Counted from the stretch's first letter, positions 17,624 to 27,964 are shown. The stretch: 64,000 nt of DNA from Rhizobium sophoriradicis (GCF_003939025.1 NZ_RQIH01000008.1:186001-250000); one strand, 5' to 3'. The notes: generated by a model not told the origin, from the letters alone. Program-made: numbers and translations.

Positions 17624-17927
17624 TCGTGCGCAGCCCGAGATAAGCGCCCAGGCAGATGGCGGAAAGGCTGATGGTGAGCCTGGGTCTGGCGTCGTCGAAC
17701 ATTGCCGCCAGCGAAAGGCAGAGCATCAGGATGACCGATTTCGCCCAAAGATCCTGATCGGAGAGGGTGAAGGCGACTGCCGCCAGAAAGACCGCAGTTG
17801 CGACGATCGTGACGGGAGCGGATTTCTCGGCGAGATCGCCGCCAGAAAAATACGGCAGGAGAAAACGCCGCATGCTCAGGCCTGAAGCGACGCTTAGGAG
17901 AAGACAGGTGAAGACAAGGTGCAACAT
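17616..17927 (-). CDS. Small membrane protein of unknown function
   Basis: From the ATG at 17927 the product has 103 residues. Three or four hydrophobic segments are visible: LHLVFTCLLLSVASGL, VTIVATAVFLAAVAF, SVILMLCLSLAAMF and ISLSAICLGAYLGL. The frame stays open further upstream to 18158, but that extension is hydrophilic and Arg-rich, and no start has a good ribosome site. No family recognised. It lies in a poorly conserved-looking stretch between the ArgE operon and a LysR gene. Confidence 0.45.
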   Translation of the reverse strand: MLHLVFTCLLLSVASGLSMRRFLLPYFSGGDLAEKSAPVTIVATAVFLAAVAFTLSDQDLWAKSVILMLCLSLAAMFDDARPRLTISLSAICLGAYLGLRTIN

Positions 17928-18212
17928 GGGTCGTCGACGATCGCTCTGCAGATAGCGTACAGATGCAAACGCCATGCCAGCCGCAATTGCCCGCCACAGA
18001 GGCGAGGCCGCGGCGTCTATGGCTATTTCAGCGGCGGCGCGATCCTTTTTTCGGCAGTCGCCGGCTTGTCCACGCGCTGAATAGCGCGCATGCAGCCCGG
18101 CAAGCCGGGATGACGAGGCGGAACTGTGCGACGCAGAAACCTGCTTGAGCGGATGCAATCATTTTTATATAGAGAATGATAAATCACCTAAATTCTGAAA
18201 AAGAGATTTTCT

Positions 18213-19118
18213 TTGGACCTTTCCTCGATCGAGATATTTCTCGCCGTCGCCAGCGACCGCAGCGTTACAAAGGCTGCCAAAGCCGTCGGGCGGGTGCCGT
18301 CGAACGTGACGACACGTATTCAGCAGTTGGAGGAAGACCTCGGCGCTTCCCTCTTCAGCCGTGACGGCAAGAAGATGACGTTGACGCGGGAGGGCGAGGC
18401 GTTTCTCACCTACGCCAACCGGCTTATGGCGCTTGCGCTGGAAGCGCGCCAAGCCGTGCGGCCTCTTGCCCCATCGGGAACATTGCGGGTCGGCACGATG
18501 GAGAGCACGGCGGCAAGCCGCCTGCCGGCTGCGCTGACGCAATTCAACCGGATGTGGCCTGATGTGTCACTGCATCTGACGATGGGCGCGTCGCGCGATC
18601 TCGCCCGCGATGTTCTGGCCGACGCACTGGACTGCGCCTTGATCGCCCGGCCGCCGAAGACGATGCGCGAGGATGACCTGGATTTCGATGCCGAACTCAA
18701 GGCGCTGGAGATGGAGACTGTCTTCGTCGAAGATCTGTTGATCGTGCTGCCGTCAGGACATCCCGCCATCAAATCCGCTGCCGACCTGCGTGTCGGAGCG
18801 CTCGCGGCTTTGGAGCCAGGCTGCACCTATCGCAGGATTGCCGAAAGCTGGGCGCGCAATTCGAGCGCTCTGCCGACGAGCGAGCTCGGCTCCTACCACG
18901 CGATCCTGGCGAGCGTTGCGACCGGCAATACCGCGGGTGTCATGCCGAAATCCGTGCTCGACCTCATGCACTGGCCGACCGCTGTCCAGACCCATCAGCT
19001 CGGCCCAGTCGAGACGCTGCTGGTTTACCGTAGGGATAACCGCCCCAGCGCCTTCAGCGCCTTCCACGAAGTCCTCAGCGCTAAAAAGGGCAGAGACATC
19101 CGGCTGGCGACAAACTAG
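18213..19118 (+). CDS. LysR-family transcriptional regulator
   Basis: A 301-residue LysR protein started at TTG 18213, preceded by AAGAG. The winged helix-turn-helix covers residues 1-60 (SIEIFLAVASDRSVTKAAKAVG, in two parts, then RIQQLEEDLGASLFSRDGKK). The effector domain begins at LRVGTMESTAASRLP. The HPP-CBS gene follows 56 bp later on the same strand. Targets and inducer are unknown; LysR proteins commonly act on adjacent genes. Confidence 0.83.
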   Translation: MDLSSIEIFLAVASDRSVTKAAKAVGRVPSNVTTRIQQLEEDLGASLFSRDGKKMTLTREGEAFLTYANRLMALALEARQAVRPLAPSGTLRVGTMESTAASRLPAALTQFNRMWPDVSLHLTMGASRDLARDVLADALDCALIARPPKTMREDDLDFDAELKALEMETVFVEDLLIVLPSGHPAIKSAADLRVGALAALEPGCTYRRIAESWARNSSALPTSELGSYHAILASVATGNTAGVMPKSVLDLMHWPTAVQTHQLGPVETLLVYRRDNRPSAFSAFHEVLSAKKGRDIRLATN

Positions 19119-19174
19119 TTTCTCCGTCTTCCCCTTCGCCCGCCAGACAATCCTCGCTTATAATTGGTCTTCGC

Positions 19175-20386
19175 ATGCAATATCCCATTTCCCCGAAGGC
19201 GAGCGGTTTTCGCCGATTCCGCCTGTTTTCGCCCATCCTGGCGGGTGCGACTTTACGAGAACGGTTGATCGCCTGTTTCGGCGCGTTGCTGGGCATCGGT
19301 CTCACCGGCGTCATCAGCGGCTATCTGTTCGGCCAGGGACCGCATCTACCCTTGATCGTGGCGCCGATGGGCGCCTCGGCGGTGCTGCTTTTTGCGGTGC
19401 CGGCAAGCCCGCTGGCGCAGCCATGGTCGATTATCGGCGGCAATACCATTTCCGCCATGATGGGCATCATTGCCGCATTTTTCATTCGCGACCCGATCAT
19501 CGCAACCGGCGTCGGAGTTTCACTGGCAATCGGCGCGATGTCGTTCACGCGCTCGCTCCATCCGCCGGGAGGGGCTGCGGCGCTGACCGCGGTGCTCGGC
19601 GGTCCGATCGTTGCCGGCTGGGGCTTCCTCTTTCCCTTCGTGCCCGTCGCCTTGAACTCCTGCATTCTCGTTGCACTTGGCCTGCTGTTCCACAAGCTTT
19701 CCAGGCGGAATTATCCGCATGTCGTGCCCAAGCCGGCGGAGAATACCCATCAGACGGTCGACCCGCCATCTGCCGTGCGGGTGGGCTTTCGCGAGGAGGA
19801 TGTCGACGCCGCCCTCGAAGCGCTCGATGAAACCTTCGATATCGATCGGGCAGATCTCGGCCGGCTGCTGCAGCAGGTCGAGCTGCAGGCGGCCATTCGC
19901 TCGAACGACAAGATCAGCTGTGCCGATATCATGTCGCGTGACGTCATTGCCATCGGCGACATGTCGGAACCGGATGCTGCCCGGCATCTTCTGCTGAAGC
20001 ACAACATCCGCACCTTGCCGGTGAAGGATCCGGAGGGTCGCCTTATCGGCACCGTCGGCCTGCGGGAATTGTTTACGAGCGGCGATACAATTGCGCATGC
20101 AATCTCGAAGCCGGCGGTGGCGAGGCCATCGGATGCTGCTCTGTCGCTGCTGCCCGTTTTGACGGATGGGCGTACACATGCGGTCATCGTTGTCGATGAT
20201 GACCACCGGATCCTCGGCCTGATATCGCAGACCGATCTGCTGAGCGCCGTCGCGCGGCTGCTGCCGAACGATAGCACCGCGATCGCGGCCGTGGCGAGTC
20301 ACGAAGCGGCTCGGCTATCGCCGGCCGGTCTTTGCTTCACAGGCGACATGCCTTCGTCGTCAGCCCCGTGGAGCTGTCGTGTGTGA
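19175..20386 (+). CDS. HPP-family membrane protein with C-terminal CBS domain pair
   Basis: A 403-residue protein. An N-terminal membrane domain with about four hydrophobic segments contains the family tripeptide in SLHPPGGAAAL near residue 130. A cytosolic C-terminal part has two CBS motifs (about residues 245-370; ADIMSRDVIAIGDM and VIVVDDDHRILGLIS), which usually sense adenine nucleotides. HPP proteins are proposed transporters, including nitrite transport in plastids, but the substrate in rhizobia is not known. The start has no clear ribosome site. Its 3' end overlaps the convergent dehydrogenase gene by 27 bp. Confidence 0.83.
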   Translation: MQYPISPKASGFRRFRLFSPILAGATLRERLIACFGALLGIGLTGVISGYLFGQGPHLPLIVAPMGASAVLLFAVPASPLAQPWSIIGGNTISAMMGIIAAFFIRDPIIATGVGVSLAIGAMSFTRSLHPPGGAAALTAVLGGPIVAGWGFLFPFVPVALNSCILVALGLLFHKLSRRNYPHVVPKPAENTHQTVDPPSAVRVGFREEDVDAALEALDETFDIDRADLGRLLQQVELQAAIRSNDKISCADIMSRDVIAIGDMSEPDAARHLLLKHNIRTLPVKDPEGRLIGTVGLRELFTSGDTIAHAISKPAVARPSDAALSLLPVLTDGRTHAVIVVDDDHRILGLISQTDLLSAVARLLPNDSTAIAAVASHEAARLSPAGLCFTGDMPSSSAPWSCRV

Positions 20387-23300
20387 CTGTGGGATTTCGG
20401 CCTTTTCCGACACTATCCCGGCGATGACTTCGAGCGGATGCGGCATCCGCCTGCCGTCGATTTCCTTCACCTGGGAGCGGCATGAATATCCTGTCGCCAT
20501 GAGGATATCGGAGTCGCCAGCCGCGTCGAGCTCCGGCTTCCAGCTCAGCGCATAAAGGCGCTCCGCGAGCGGCCGGTTGCGGGCCTCGTGTCCGAAGGTG
20601 CCGGCCATGCCGCAGCAACCGGTTTGCGCCGCCTGAAGATCGACGCCGAGGCTGTCGAACACTTTTTGCCATTGTGCGACGGAGGCCGGCGCATTGGTGC
20701 GTTCGGTGCAATGGGCCATCAATCGGAAGCTACTGCCCTTGATGGCAGAAGGCGAAGCGGTCAGCCGGTCGAGGTTGGCGGCGAGCCATTCCTGTGGGAG
20801 CAGCACCGTCGCCTTCAGCAATCCCTTGTATTCGCTGCGGAAGGCGAGCGTCATGGACGGATCGAGTCCGACGAGCGCCACGCCCGTTTCATCCAGTCGC
20901 TGGAGGTAGCGCGCTGTCCGCTTGGCCGCAGCCTCGAAGCGTCCGAGATAGCCATGAACATGCAGGGCTTTGCCATTGACGTGGGACGCCGCAAGAAGCG
21001 GCGTCAGTCCCATTTTGCGGGCGAGCCCGATGGCCGCGAGGGCGACATCGGGATCGAAATAGGCGGTAAAGGTGTCGGCGACGAAAACCACGCTCCGCTG
21101 CCTCTCCTGCGGCGACAGGGCTTCGATCGAATGGGGCGTCGCAAGCGGTACGCCGAGGCGGGCGGCTTCCCTGGCGAGCGAGATTCGCGGCAGATGCGGC
21201 AGGGAGGTTAGTCCGGCGACACGCATCATCGTTCTGCCGGCGCGCGTGCCCACGACCAGGTTATAGGCAGGCCGAATGCGCCGGACGAACGGCAGGGTGG
21301 TTTCGATCGCGGCGACCAGCGGGTCCTTCAGCGGACGCAGATAGCGTCCATAATAGAGTTCCAGGAATTTCGAGCGGAAGGCTGGCACGCTGACCTTCAC
21401 CGGACACTGCCCCGCGCAGGCCTTGCAGGCCAGACACGTGTCCATCGCCGCGCGCACCTCGTGGGAAAAGTCGTTCCGATTTGCCGGGTTCAGCGAATTG
21501 AAGGCGCGCCGCGCCAGGCTGGCGAGCGGAATGCTCCGCCGCAGGCGCATCGCCTCCTGGCGGGCATCGATGCCCTCCTCGGCAAGCAGCCTTAGCCATT
21601 CCCGCATTAGGGCGGCACGGCCTTTGGGCGAAAAGCGCCGGTCGCGCGTCGCCTTGTAGGAGGGGCACATCGGGCTCGTCTCGTCGAAATCGAAACAGGC
21701 GCCGTTGCCGTTGCAATAGGCGGCGTTGTCGAAGGCAGAGCGGATCTCGTTGCCGATGATGCGGTCGGTATCTCCCCGCAGCGGGACTTCGTCGATCTTC
21801 GTCAGCGCTCCCGTGGAAGGGGTTGCGATCTTGCCGGGATTGAGCCGATTTTCAGGATCGAAAGCCCTCTTGATTTCCTGCAGGCTGGGATAAAGATCGC
21901 CGAAAAACTCCGGCACATATTCCGAACGCACGCCCTTGCCATGTTCGCCCCAGAGCACTCCGCCATATTTGCGGGTCAGCGCCACCACGGCGTCGCTGAC
22001 CTCTCGAATCAGCCGGACGTGATCAGCGCGGGTGAGGTCCAGTGCCGGCCGCACGTGCAGGACGCCGGCATCGACATGGCCGAACATGCCGTAGGAGAGA
22101 CCGGCGCCATCGAGAAGCGCGCGGAACTCGCGAATATAGGCCGCCAAATTCTCCGGCGGCACGGCCGTATCCTCGACGAAAGCGACCGGCCTGACCGGCC
22201 CTTCCACATTACCGAGCAGGCCCACCGCGCGCTTGCGCATCGACCAGATCGCCTCGACATCGGCATGGCCCCGGGCGATCGTATAACCGGCATGGCGGGC
22301 ATTCGCGCCCGTGTCGAGCGCGGCGGTCACCTCCGCAAGCTTGCGCTCGAGTTCGTCTTCATTATCGGCCAGCACTTCGGCGATGTTGATGCCATTGGTC
22401 GCAATGCTCGGATCGTCGGGAAAGAAGCGGGCAATGCCGGTCCAGACGATATCGCCTTTCGCGAGGCCGAGCACTTTCTCGTCGACCGTTTCCACCGAGG
22501 CGACCTTCAGCGCCACGAGATTGCGCGCGTCCTCCAGGGCGGTGTTGAAATCGCCGTAGCGGATGTTGATCAGCGCTGCATGGGCGGGGATCGGCAGAAG
22601 GTTGAGTTCTGCTTCGGCGATCATCGCCAGCGTTCCCTCCGAGCCGCTAAGAACGGCATTGAGGTCGAAGCGTCCGTCGTCACGCCTGATATGGGCGAGG
22701 TCGTAGCCGGTCATGTAGCGGTTAAGCTTCGGAAAGATCTCGGCGATCCGCTCGTGCTTCTCCCGCGCGATCCGTTCGACCGTCCTGTGGATATCGCCGA
22801 CGCGGTCCTCGCGCGCGGCAACCCTCGCGTACGCCTCTGCGTCGATCGGGCGCGACCAAAAATCGGACCCGTCCATCAGGACGATACGCAATCCGAGGAC
22901 GTGGTTGCTGGTCTTGCCGTAGAGGCATGAACCCTGGCCGCAGGCATCGGTGGAGATCATGCCGCCGATGGTGGCGCGGTTGGAGGTGGAAAGTTCGGGC
23001 GCGAAGAACAGGCCGTAGGGCTTCAGGGCTCGGTTCAGCTCATCCTTGACGACGCCCGCCTGGACACGCGCGATCCTTCGGACGGGATCGATATCGAGAA
23101 TGGATTTCATATGGCGCGAACAGTCCACCACGACGCCGGATGTCAGGGATTGACCGTTTGTGCCGGTGCCGCCGCCGCGCGGCGCGATGCTGATCTCCTG
23201 GAAGGCCGGTCCCGACAGCACGGTCGCCACGACCTGCAGGTCTTCGACGCTCCTCGGAAAAAGAATGCCGCCCGGAGCGACTTGGTAGATGGAATTGTCG

Positions 23301-23428
23301 GTTGAAAATACGGTTCGGCTCGCCGCACCGGTCTCGATATCGCCGTCGAACCCCGCCTCGACGAGCCGCTGGAAAAACCCCGCGGCTGGAAGAGGGATGG
23401 AATCCCTCGATTGGAGGCGTGGAATCAT
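20360..23428 (-). CDS. YdiJ-type FAD/Fe-S dehydrogenase (probable D-2-hydroxyglutarate dehydrogenase)
   Basis: A 1022-residue fusion. The N-terminal half is an FAD_binding_4/FAD-oxidase C-terminal unit of the D-lactate/glycolate dehydrogenase type (APRGGGTGTNGQSL; SGSEGTLAMI; FGHVDAGVLHVRP). It is followed by a ferredoxin-like iron-sulfur segment (CLACKACAGQCPVK) and a C-terminal cysteine-rich CCG-type region (TGCCGMAGTFGHE, AHCTERTN). The order and length match E. coli YdiJ, which oxidises D-2-hydroxyglutarate. The ATG at 23428 (MIPRLQ) matches the family N-terminus and has GAAGG upstream. The electron acceptor is unknown. It appears to be monocistronic. Confidence 0.87.
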   Translation of the reverse strand: MIPRLQSRDSIPLPAAGFFQRLVEAGFDGDIETGAASRTVFSTDNSIYQVAPGGILFPRSVEDLQVVATVLSGPAFQEISIAPRGGGTGTNGQSLTSGVVVDCSRHMKSILDIDPVRRIARVQAGVVKDELNRALKPYGLFFAPELSTSNRATIGGMISTDACGQGSCLYGKTSNHVLGLRIVLMDGSDFWSRPIDAEAYARVAAREDRVGDIHRTVERIAREKHERIAEIFPKLNRYMTGYDLAHIRRDDGRFDLNAVLSGSEGTLAMIAEAELNLLPIPAHAALINIRYGDFNTALEDARNLVALKVASVETVDEKVLGLAKGDIVWTGIARFFPDDPSIATNGINIAEVLADNEDELERKLAEVTAALDTGANARHAGYTIARGHADVEAIWSMRKRAVGLLGNVEGPVRPVAFVEDTAVPPENLAAYIREFRALLDGAGLSYGMFGHVDAGVLHVRPALDLTRADHVRLIREVSDAVVALTRKYGGVLWGEHGKGVRSEYVPEFFGDLYPSLQEIKRAFDPENRLNPGKIATPSTGALTKIDEVPLRGDTDRIIGNEIRSAFDNAAYCNGNGACFDFDETSPMCPSYKATRDRRFSPKGRAALMREWLRLLAEEGIDARQEAMRLRRSIPLASLARRAFNSLNPANRNDFSHEVRAAMDTCLACKACAGQCPVKVSVPAFRSKFLELYYGRYLRPLKDPLVAAIETTLPFVRRIRPAYNLVVGTRAGRTMMRVAGLTSLPHLPRISLAREAARLGVPLATPHSIEALSPQERQRSVVFVADTFTAYFDPDVALAAIGLARKMGLTPLLAASHVNGKALHVHGYLGRFEAAAKRTARYLQRLDETGVALVGLDPSMTLAFRSEYKGLLKATVLLPQEWLAANLDRLTASPSAIKGSSFRLMAHCTERTNAPASVAQWQKVFDSLGVDLQAAQTGCCGMAGTFGHEARNRPLAERLYALSWKPELDAAGDSDILMATGYSCRSQVKEIDGRRMPHPLEVIAGIVSEKAEIPQSHTTAPRG

Positions 23429-23789
23429 TTCGAAACCTTCAGAATGCACTCGAGCCTTGTCACTAGCGCATCGGCTCTTAAATCGGAATCGATTTTCCGA
23501 AAGGCTATCCGAGGAAATCTCGATCCCGCGTCTGATGGGCAGGCGTCGCTGTGATGGCGATGCCCGATCATGAGTGAAGCTTCAAAGGATCGGAGCGAAA
23601 TGATCGGCGATGACGTTGGATTGAAGACCGTGAGCTCTTGAATCACCGATAAGACGATGCCCGGATCGCGCTTGTCGACCGCGCCGAATGGTTTGTGCTG
23701 AGGCTAAGGAACGCTATGGCCGCCGCACCCGAGGAAGCTCTCGTCAGCGGCGGCCCATATAAATGACCTAAGCGTCTTGCTCTATGGGG
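23429..23789. other. Intergenic region between the YdiJ-type gene and the groESL operon
   Basis: No supportable gene in 361 bases. It holds an imperfect palindrome at 23483-23500 (TCGGAA and TTCCGA arms) of a kind common between rhizobial genes, and a GC-rich hairpin at 23718-23755 listed separately. The promoter of the YdiJ-type gene should be in the lower part, but I see no convincing -35/-10 pair. Confidence 0.6.
23718..23755 (-). terminator. Candidate terminator hairpin of the groESL operon
   Basis: Nine-bp arms GGCCGCCGC and GCGGCGGCC with a 20-nt loop, 35 bp beyond the stop of the last gene. There is no U-run, so termination is a guess. Confidence 0.4.
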
Positions 23790-24041
23790 TCACCCCGCAG
23801 CCGGCGCCTCCTGGCGCGTTTCGAAGAGCCCGCGGGCCGCCTCGACCATCGATTGCAGGTGGTTGGGGTCGCGTACGCCCTGCCGGTAGAGCTCGATGAT
23901 GATGCTCGCCATTCGTTCGGCTTCGTCGCTGTCCCTTGCCACCCCGTAGTCGGTGCGGAGCTTGTCGAAGACTTGCTGGCAGGTTGCCAGATCGCGGGAG
24001 TCCAGCGGCACCTGCGATCGGTTTAGGATCGTTTGAACCAT
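23790..24041 (-). CDS. Small hypothetical protein of the groESL operon
   Basis: The protein has 83 residues started at the ATG at 24041 (MVQTILNRSQVPLD), with GAGGG 7 nt upstream. It is soluble and largely helical by composition, with DLATCQQVFDKL and SIIIELYRQGVRD segments and an acidic middle. It follows groEL by 57 bp on the same strand, so it is probably transcribed with the chaperonin genes. Similar short proteins are common in rhizobia, but I know of no assigned function. Confidence 0.68.
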   Translation of the reverse strand: MVQTILNRSQVPLDSRDLATCQQVFDKLRTDYGVARDSDEAERMASIIIELYRQGVRDPNHLQSMVEAARGLFETRQEAPAAG

Positions 24042-24098
24042 TTTCATTCCCTCGAAAAAGGCCCGCCCGGCAGAGCGTGCGGGCCTATCTGTCATCTG

Positions 24099-25739
<1,641 letters not shown>

Positions 25740-25775
25740 TCATAGGCAGCTAGCATTGACCACGTCCTGAGGGTC

Positions 25776-26090
25776 TCAGGCGGCCTGCTTTCCTTCGCTC
25801 TGGGCTTCGATGATACCCATCACGTCGCTCTCCTTCATGATCAGCAGGTCTTCGCCATTGATCTTGATCTCGGTGCCGGACCACTTGCCGAACAGGATGC
25901 GGTCGCCGACCTTGACGTCGAGCGGCTGGACCTGGCCAGCATCATCGCGCGCGCCGGGGCCGACGGCGATGACCTCGCCTTCCTGCGGCTTTTCCTTGGC
26001 GGTGTCGGGAATGATGATACCGCCCTTGGTCTTTTCCTCGGAATCGACGCGGCGGACGAGAATGCGGTCATGAAGCGGTCGGAACGACAT
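25776..26090 (-). CDS. groES: Co-chaperonin GroES (10 kDa)
   Basis: A 104-residue GroES lid protein. It starts [15 protein letters not shown] at 26090 with GGAGGAAG directly upstream; an ATG six codons earlier overlaps that site and is rejected. The mobile loop region [14 protein letters not shown] and the core VGPGARDD and [13 protein letters not shown] are present. It is the first gene of the operon and has a CIRCE element upstream. Confidence 0.95.
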   Translation of the reverse strand: MSFRPLHDRILVRRVDSEEKTKGGIIIPDTAKEKPQEGEVIAVGPGARDDAGQVQPLDVKVGDRILFGKWSGTEIKINGEDLLIMKESDVMGIIEAQSEGKQAA

Positions 26091-26231
26091 GTCTTCCTCC
26101 ATCGACAAACAATGATGACGTTGTTCGCCAGACCGGACCTGATGACCAGTCCGGACGGGTGCAAGGTCGCGCGCCTTGCGCGATTGATCTGGTTCGATGG
26201 TTTTTCGATTTCAAGGGGCGACGCAGAAAAA

Positions 26232-26258
26232 TTAGCACTCTCTGCCGGTGACTGCTAA
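26232..26258 (-). promoter_or_regulatory. CIRCE element (HrcA operator) of groESL
   Basis: TTAGCACTC, nine bases, then GACTGCTAA. This is the CIRCE inverted repeat with exact 9-nt spacing and one mismatch (C for G) in the right arm. It lies 142 bp upstream of groES. Heat-shock repression by HrcA is the known role. A CCCTTGAAA on the minus strand at 26209-26217 could be the -35 of an RpoH promoter, but the -10 is poor. Confidence 0.88.
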
Positions 26259-26267
26259 TGGCGCCGG

Positions 26268-26292
26268 GGAACCGAAGGCCGGCTCCTGCGTT
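26268..26292 (+). promoter_or_regulatory. Candidate EcfG (RpoE2) general stress promoter
   Basis: GGAAC at 26268-26272, 16 bases, then CGTT at 26289-26292. This matches the alphaproteobacterial EcfG pattern GGAAC-N16/17-cGTT. It points toward the 96-residue protein gene at 26440, leaving a leader of about 140 nt. Confidence 0.65.
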
Positions 26293-26439
26293 CGGGCTAA
26301 TGACGATGGTCGTCCCCTCGTCTGATAAGACGAGTTCAAAACTGTTCCGGCTTGAATCCGGATTTCGGCGTTCCTAGCTCTCAGGCGATCGAGGCTCGAT
26401 GAGCTCGATCACCGTCCCACGTCTTTAGGAGTGAGTGAC

Positions 26440-26730
26440 ATGGAAGAGAAGACCAATATTATCAAAGACCTCAGTATCGAGGAACGCGAGGAAATCTTCG
26501 TCGATATCGCTCGTACGCTGGAGGATACGGCGCGCGAGGCCCTCGTCGAGGGCAATATGCACTTTGCTGTACTGTCGAACAACATGGCCGAAGCGATCCG
26601 CGTCAACGCCGACGAACTCGCCCGGGACGATCCCGAGAATGCCGAGCGCGTATTGCTCGAGGCGACGGCGATGATCTCGCAGTTCGAGGCTATGCACCCT
26701 TATCGCATGGTAAGCATGGCCGTTCACTGA
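26440..26730 (+). CDS. Small acidic hypothetical protein, probably stress induced
   Basis: A 96-residue soluble helical protein (MEEKTNIIKDLSIEEREEIF; later EALVEGNMHFAVLSNNMAEAIRV, read in parts). The ATG at 26440 has TAGGAG 7 nt upstream; the GTG at 26431 overlaps that site. It has no signal or membrane segment and no domain I recognise. An EcfG-like promoter lies upstream and a CIRCE-groESL operon diverges from it, so a general stress role is likely by context. Confidence 0.72.
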   Translation: MEEKTNIIKDLSIEEREEIFVDIARTLEDTAREALVEGNMHFAVLSNNMAEAIRVNADELARDDPENAERVLLEATAMISQFEAMHPYRMVSMAVH

Positions 26731-26759
26731 TTGCCCCTCTCAAACAATTGCCAGCGTGC

Positions 26760-26784
26760 GGAACTCTCACAGCTGGCGAAGGTT
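26760..26784 (+). promoter_or_regulatory. Candidate EcfG (RpoE2) general stress promoter
   Basis: GGAAC at 26760-26764, 16 bases, then GGTT at 26781-26784. The start codon of the next gene lies 28 bp further on, an ordinary promoter-to-gene distance. It is the second such site within 500 bp. Confidence 0.65.
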
Positions 26785-26812
26785 AATGGATCACAGCATC
26801 TAGAGGTGATCC

Positions 26813-27169
26813 ATGACGACTCCCAAAACCAGCACGCCACCTGAAAGCGGAACCGACGACGCGCGTTCCTTCGACACTGAGCGAGCCGAAACCGATCGTC
26901 AAAGAGCGTCGGACGCAGCCCGGCGCAATGCGGATTCGACGTTGGATCGAGACAGCGGCGCTGAAACTCCGAGCCTGAAACTCGCGAGAGAGTATCTGAG
27001 CCTCGGGGGGCGCCGCCGGTCCAAGATCGACGACAACATCACCACTGTTCGTCAATGGGAGGAGGATCCGCCGGCGGCTGAACGCTTCTGGCAGGAGCGG
27101 GTGGAGACGCTTTCAAAGAATGAGCGCAAGCAGGTGGAGGATTTTCTTCCCACCATCAACACGCCTTAA
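26813..27169 (+). CDS. Hydrophilic hypothetical protein
   Basis: A 118-residue, very polar protein. The first 55 residues are rich in Asp, Arg, Thr and Ser and look disordered (TPPESGTDDARS). The C-terminal half is more ordered (LKLAREYLSLGGRRRSKIDD and ERFWQERVETLS). The ATG follows GAGGTGATCC. Composition resembles desiccation- or stress-associated rhizobial proteins, but no family is recognised. It sits directly behind an EcfG-like promoter and 46 bp before a DUF2934 gene. Confidence 0.7.
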   Translation: MTTPKTSTPPESGTDDARSFDTERAETDRQRASDAARRNADSTLDRDSGAETPSLKLAREYLSLGGRRRSKIDDNITTVRQWEEDPPAAERFWQERVETLSKNERKQVEDFLPTINTP

Positions 27170-27215
27170 GACACGGCGAACCAACCGCGAGGTCAGGTCG
27201 GAACTGGAGAAGATC

Positions 27216-27539
27216 ATGGCCACAGACAAACACGAACAGATACGCCGGCGGGCCTACGAAATCTGGGAGGCCGAAGGCCGCCCTGAAGGGGCGGACCTGC
27301 GTCATTGGATGCAAGCCTGCGACGAGTTGGCTGGTGAGGACGAGGATGCGACGCTGCAGGACCTGCTCGATCAAGACGACAGGGACGACGCGGCGCTGCT
27401 TCAAGGCGCCGGGGAAAGCGGCGATCTCGACCGGCCAGGCCTCGGGTCTGGTCAAGATGCCGGGGAGACGGCGGATATCGAAATAACCACGGGGGAGAAG
27501 CCTTCCCGAGAAAAGATCAGAGAGACCGAAGGACCGTAA
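27216..27539 (+). CDS. DUF2934-domain small protein
   Basis: A 107-residue protein. The N-terminal 40 residues carry the DUF2934 pattern RRAYEIWEAEGRPEG followed by HWMQA. The C-terminal tail is acidic and low in complexity. The ATG at 27216 has GGAGAAG upstream; an open frame from 27120 lacks a site. DUF2934 proteins are common in stress-controlled rhizobial loci, with unknown biochemical role. It is followed 5 bp later by an HD-domain gene, so translation is probably linked. Confidence 0.8.
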   Translation: MATDKHEQIRRRAYEIWEAEGRPEGADLRHWMQACDELAGEDEDATLQDLLDQDDRDDAALLQGAGESGDLDRPGLGSGQDAGETADIEITTGEKPSREKIRETEGP

Positions 27540-27544
27540 TCGTC

Positions 27545-27964
27545 ATGCAGCATCTCGACCACGCCATGCAAGTCGCTATGGACGCGCATGATGGCCAGAC
27601 GGATAAAACCGGCCGGCCGTTTTTCGAGCACTGTCAGCGGGTTGCGCTTCTCGTGTCGGGCGACGAGGCGCGAACCGTCGCCTACCTTCACGACGTTGCA
27701 GAAAGAGGCAGCGGCTGGACGCTCGACAGGTTGAGAGAGGAAGGCTTCCCGCCGGCGATCATCTCTGCAGTGGATGCGTTGACCCGGCGGTCCGACGAGC
27801 CGGATGAGGAATTCGTCAGGCGTGCGGCAGCAAATCCGCTCGCTCTGCCCGTCAAGCGGGCCGACCTCGAAGACAATCTCCGACAGGCCGAACAGACCGG
27901 CAAAGACAAGGAAAAGTATCAACGCGGCCTCGATCTGGTGCGCGATATAGAGAACGGACGATAG
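27545..27964 (+). CDS. Small HD-domain hydrolase (SpoT/Mesh1-like)
   Basis: A 139-residue stand-alone HD domain. The metal-binding histidines fit FFEHCQRVA and the HD pair in AYLHDVAERG, in the style of the hydrolase half of RelA/SpoT proteins. Small proteins of this type (Mesh1/SAH) can hydrolyse ppGpp or NADPH; the family is shown only by motif here. The start lies 5 bp after the DUF2934 stop. There is no synthetase domain. Confidence 0.72.
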   Translation: MQHLDHAMQVAMDAHDGQTDKTGRPFFEHCQRVALLVSGDEARTVAYLHDVAERGSGWTLDRLREEGFPPAIISAVDALTRRSDEPDEEFVRRAAANPLALPVKRADLEDNLRQAEQTGKDKEKYQRGLDLVRDIENGR

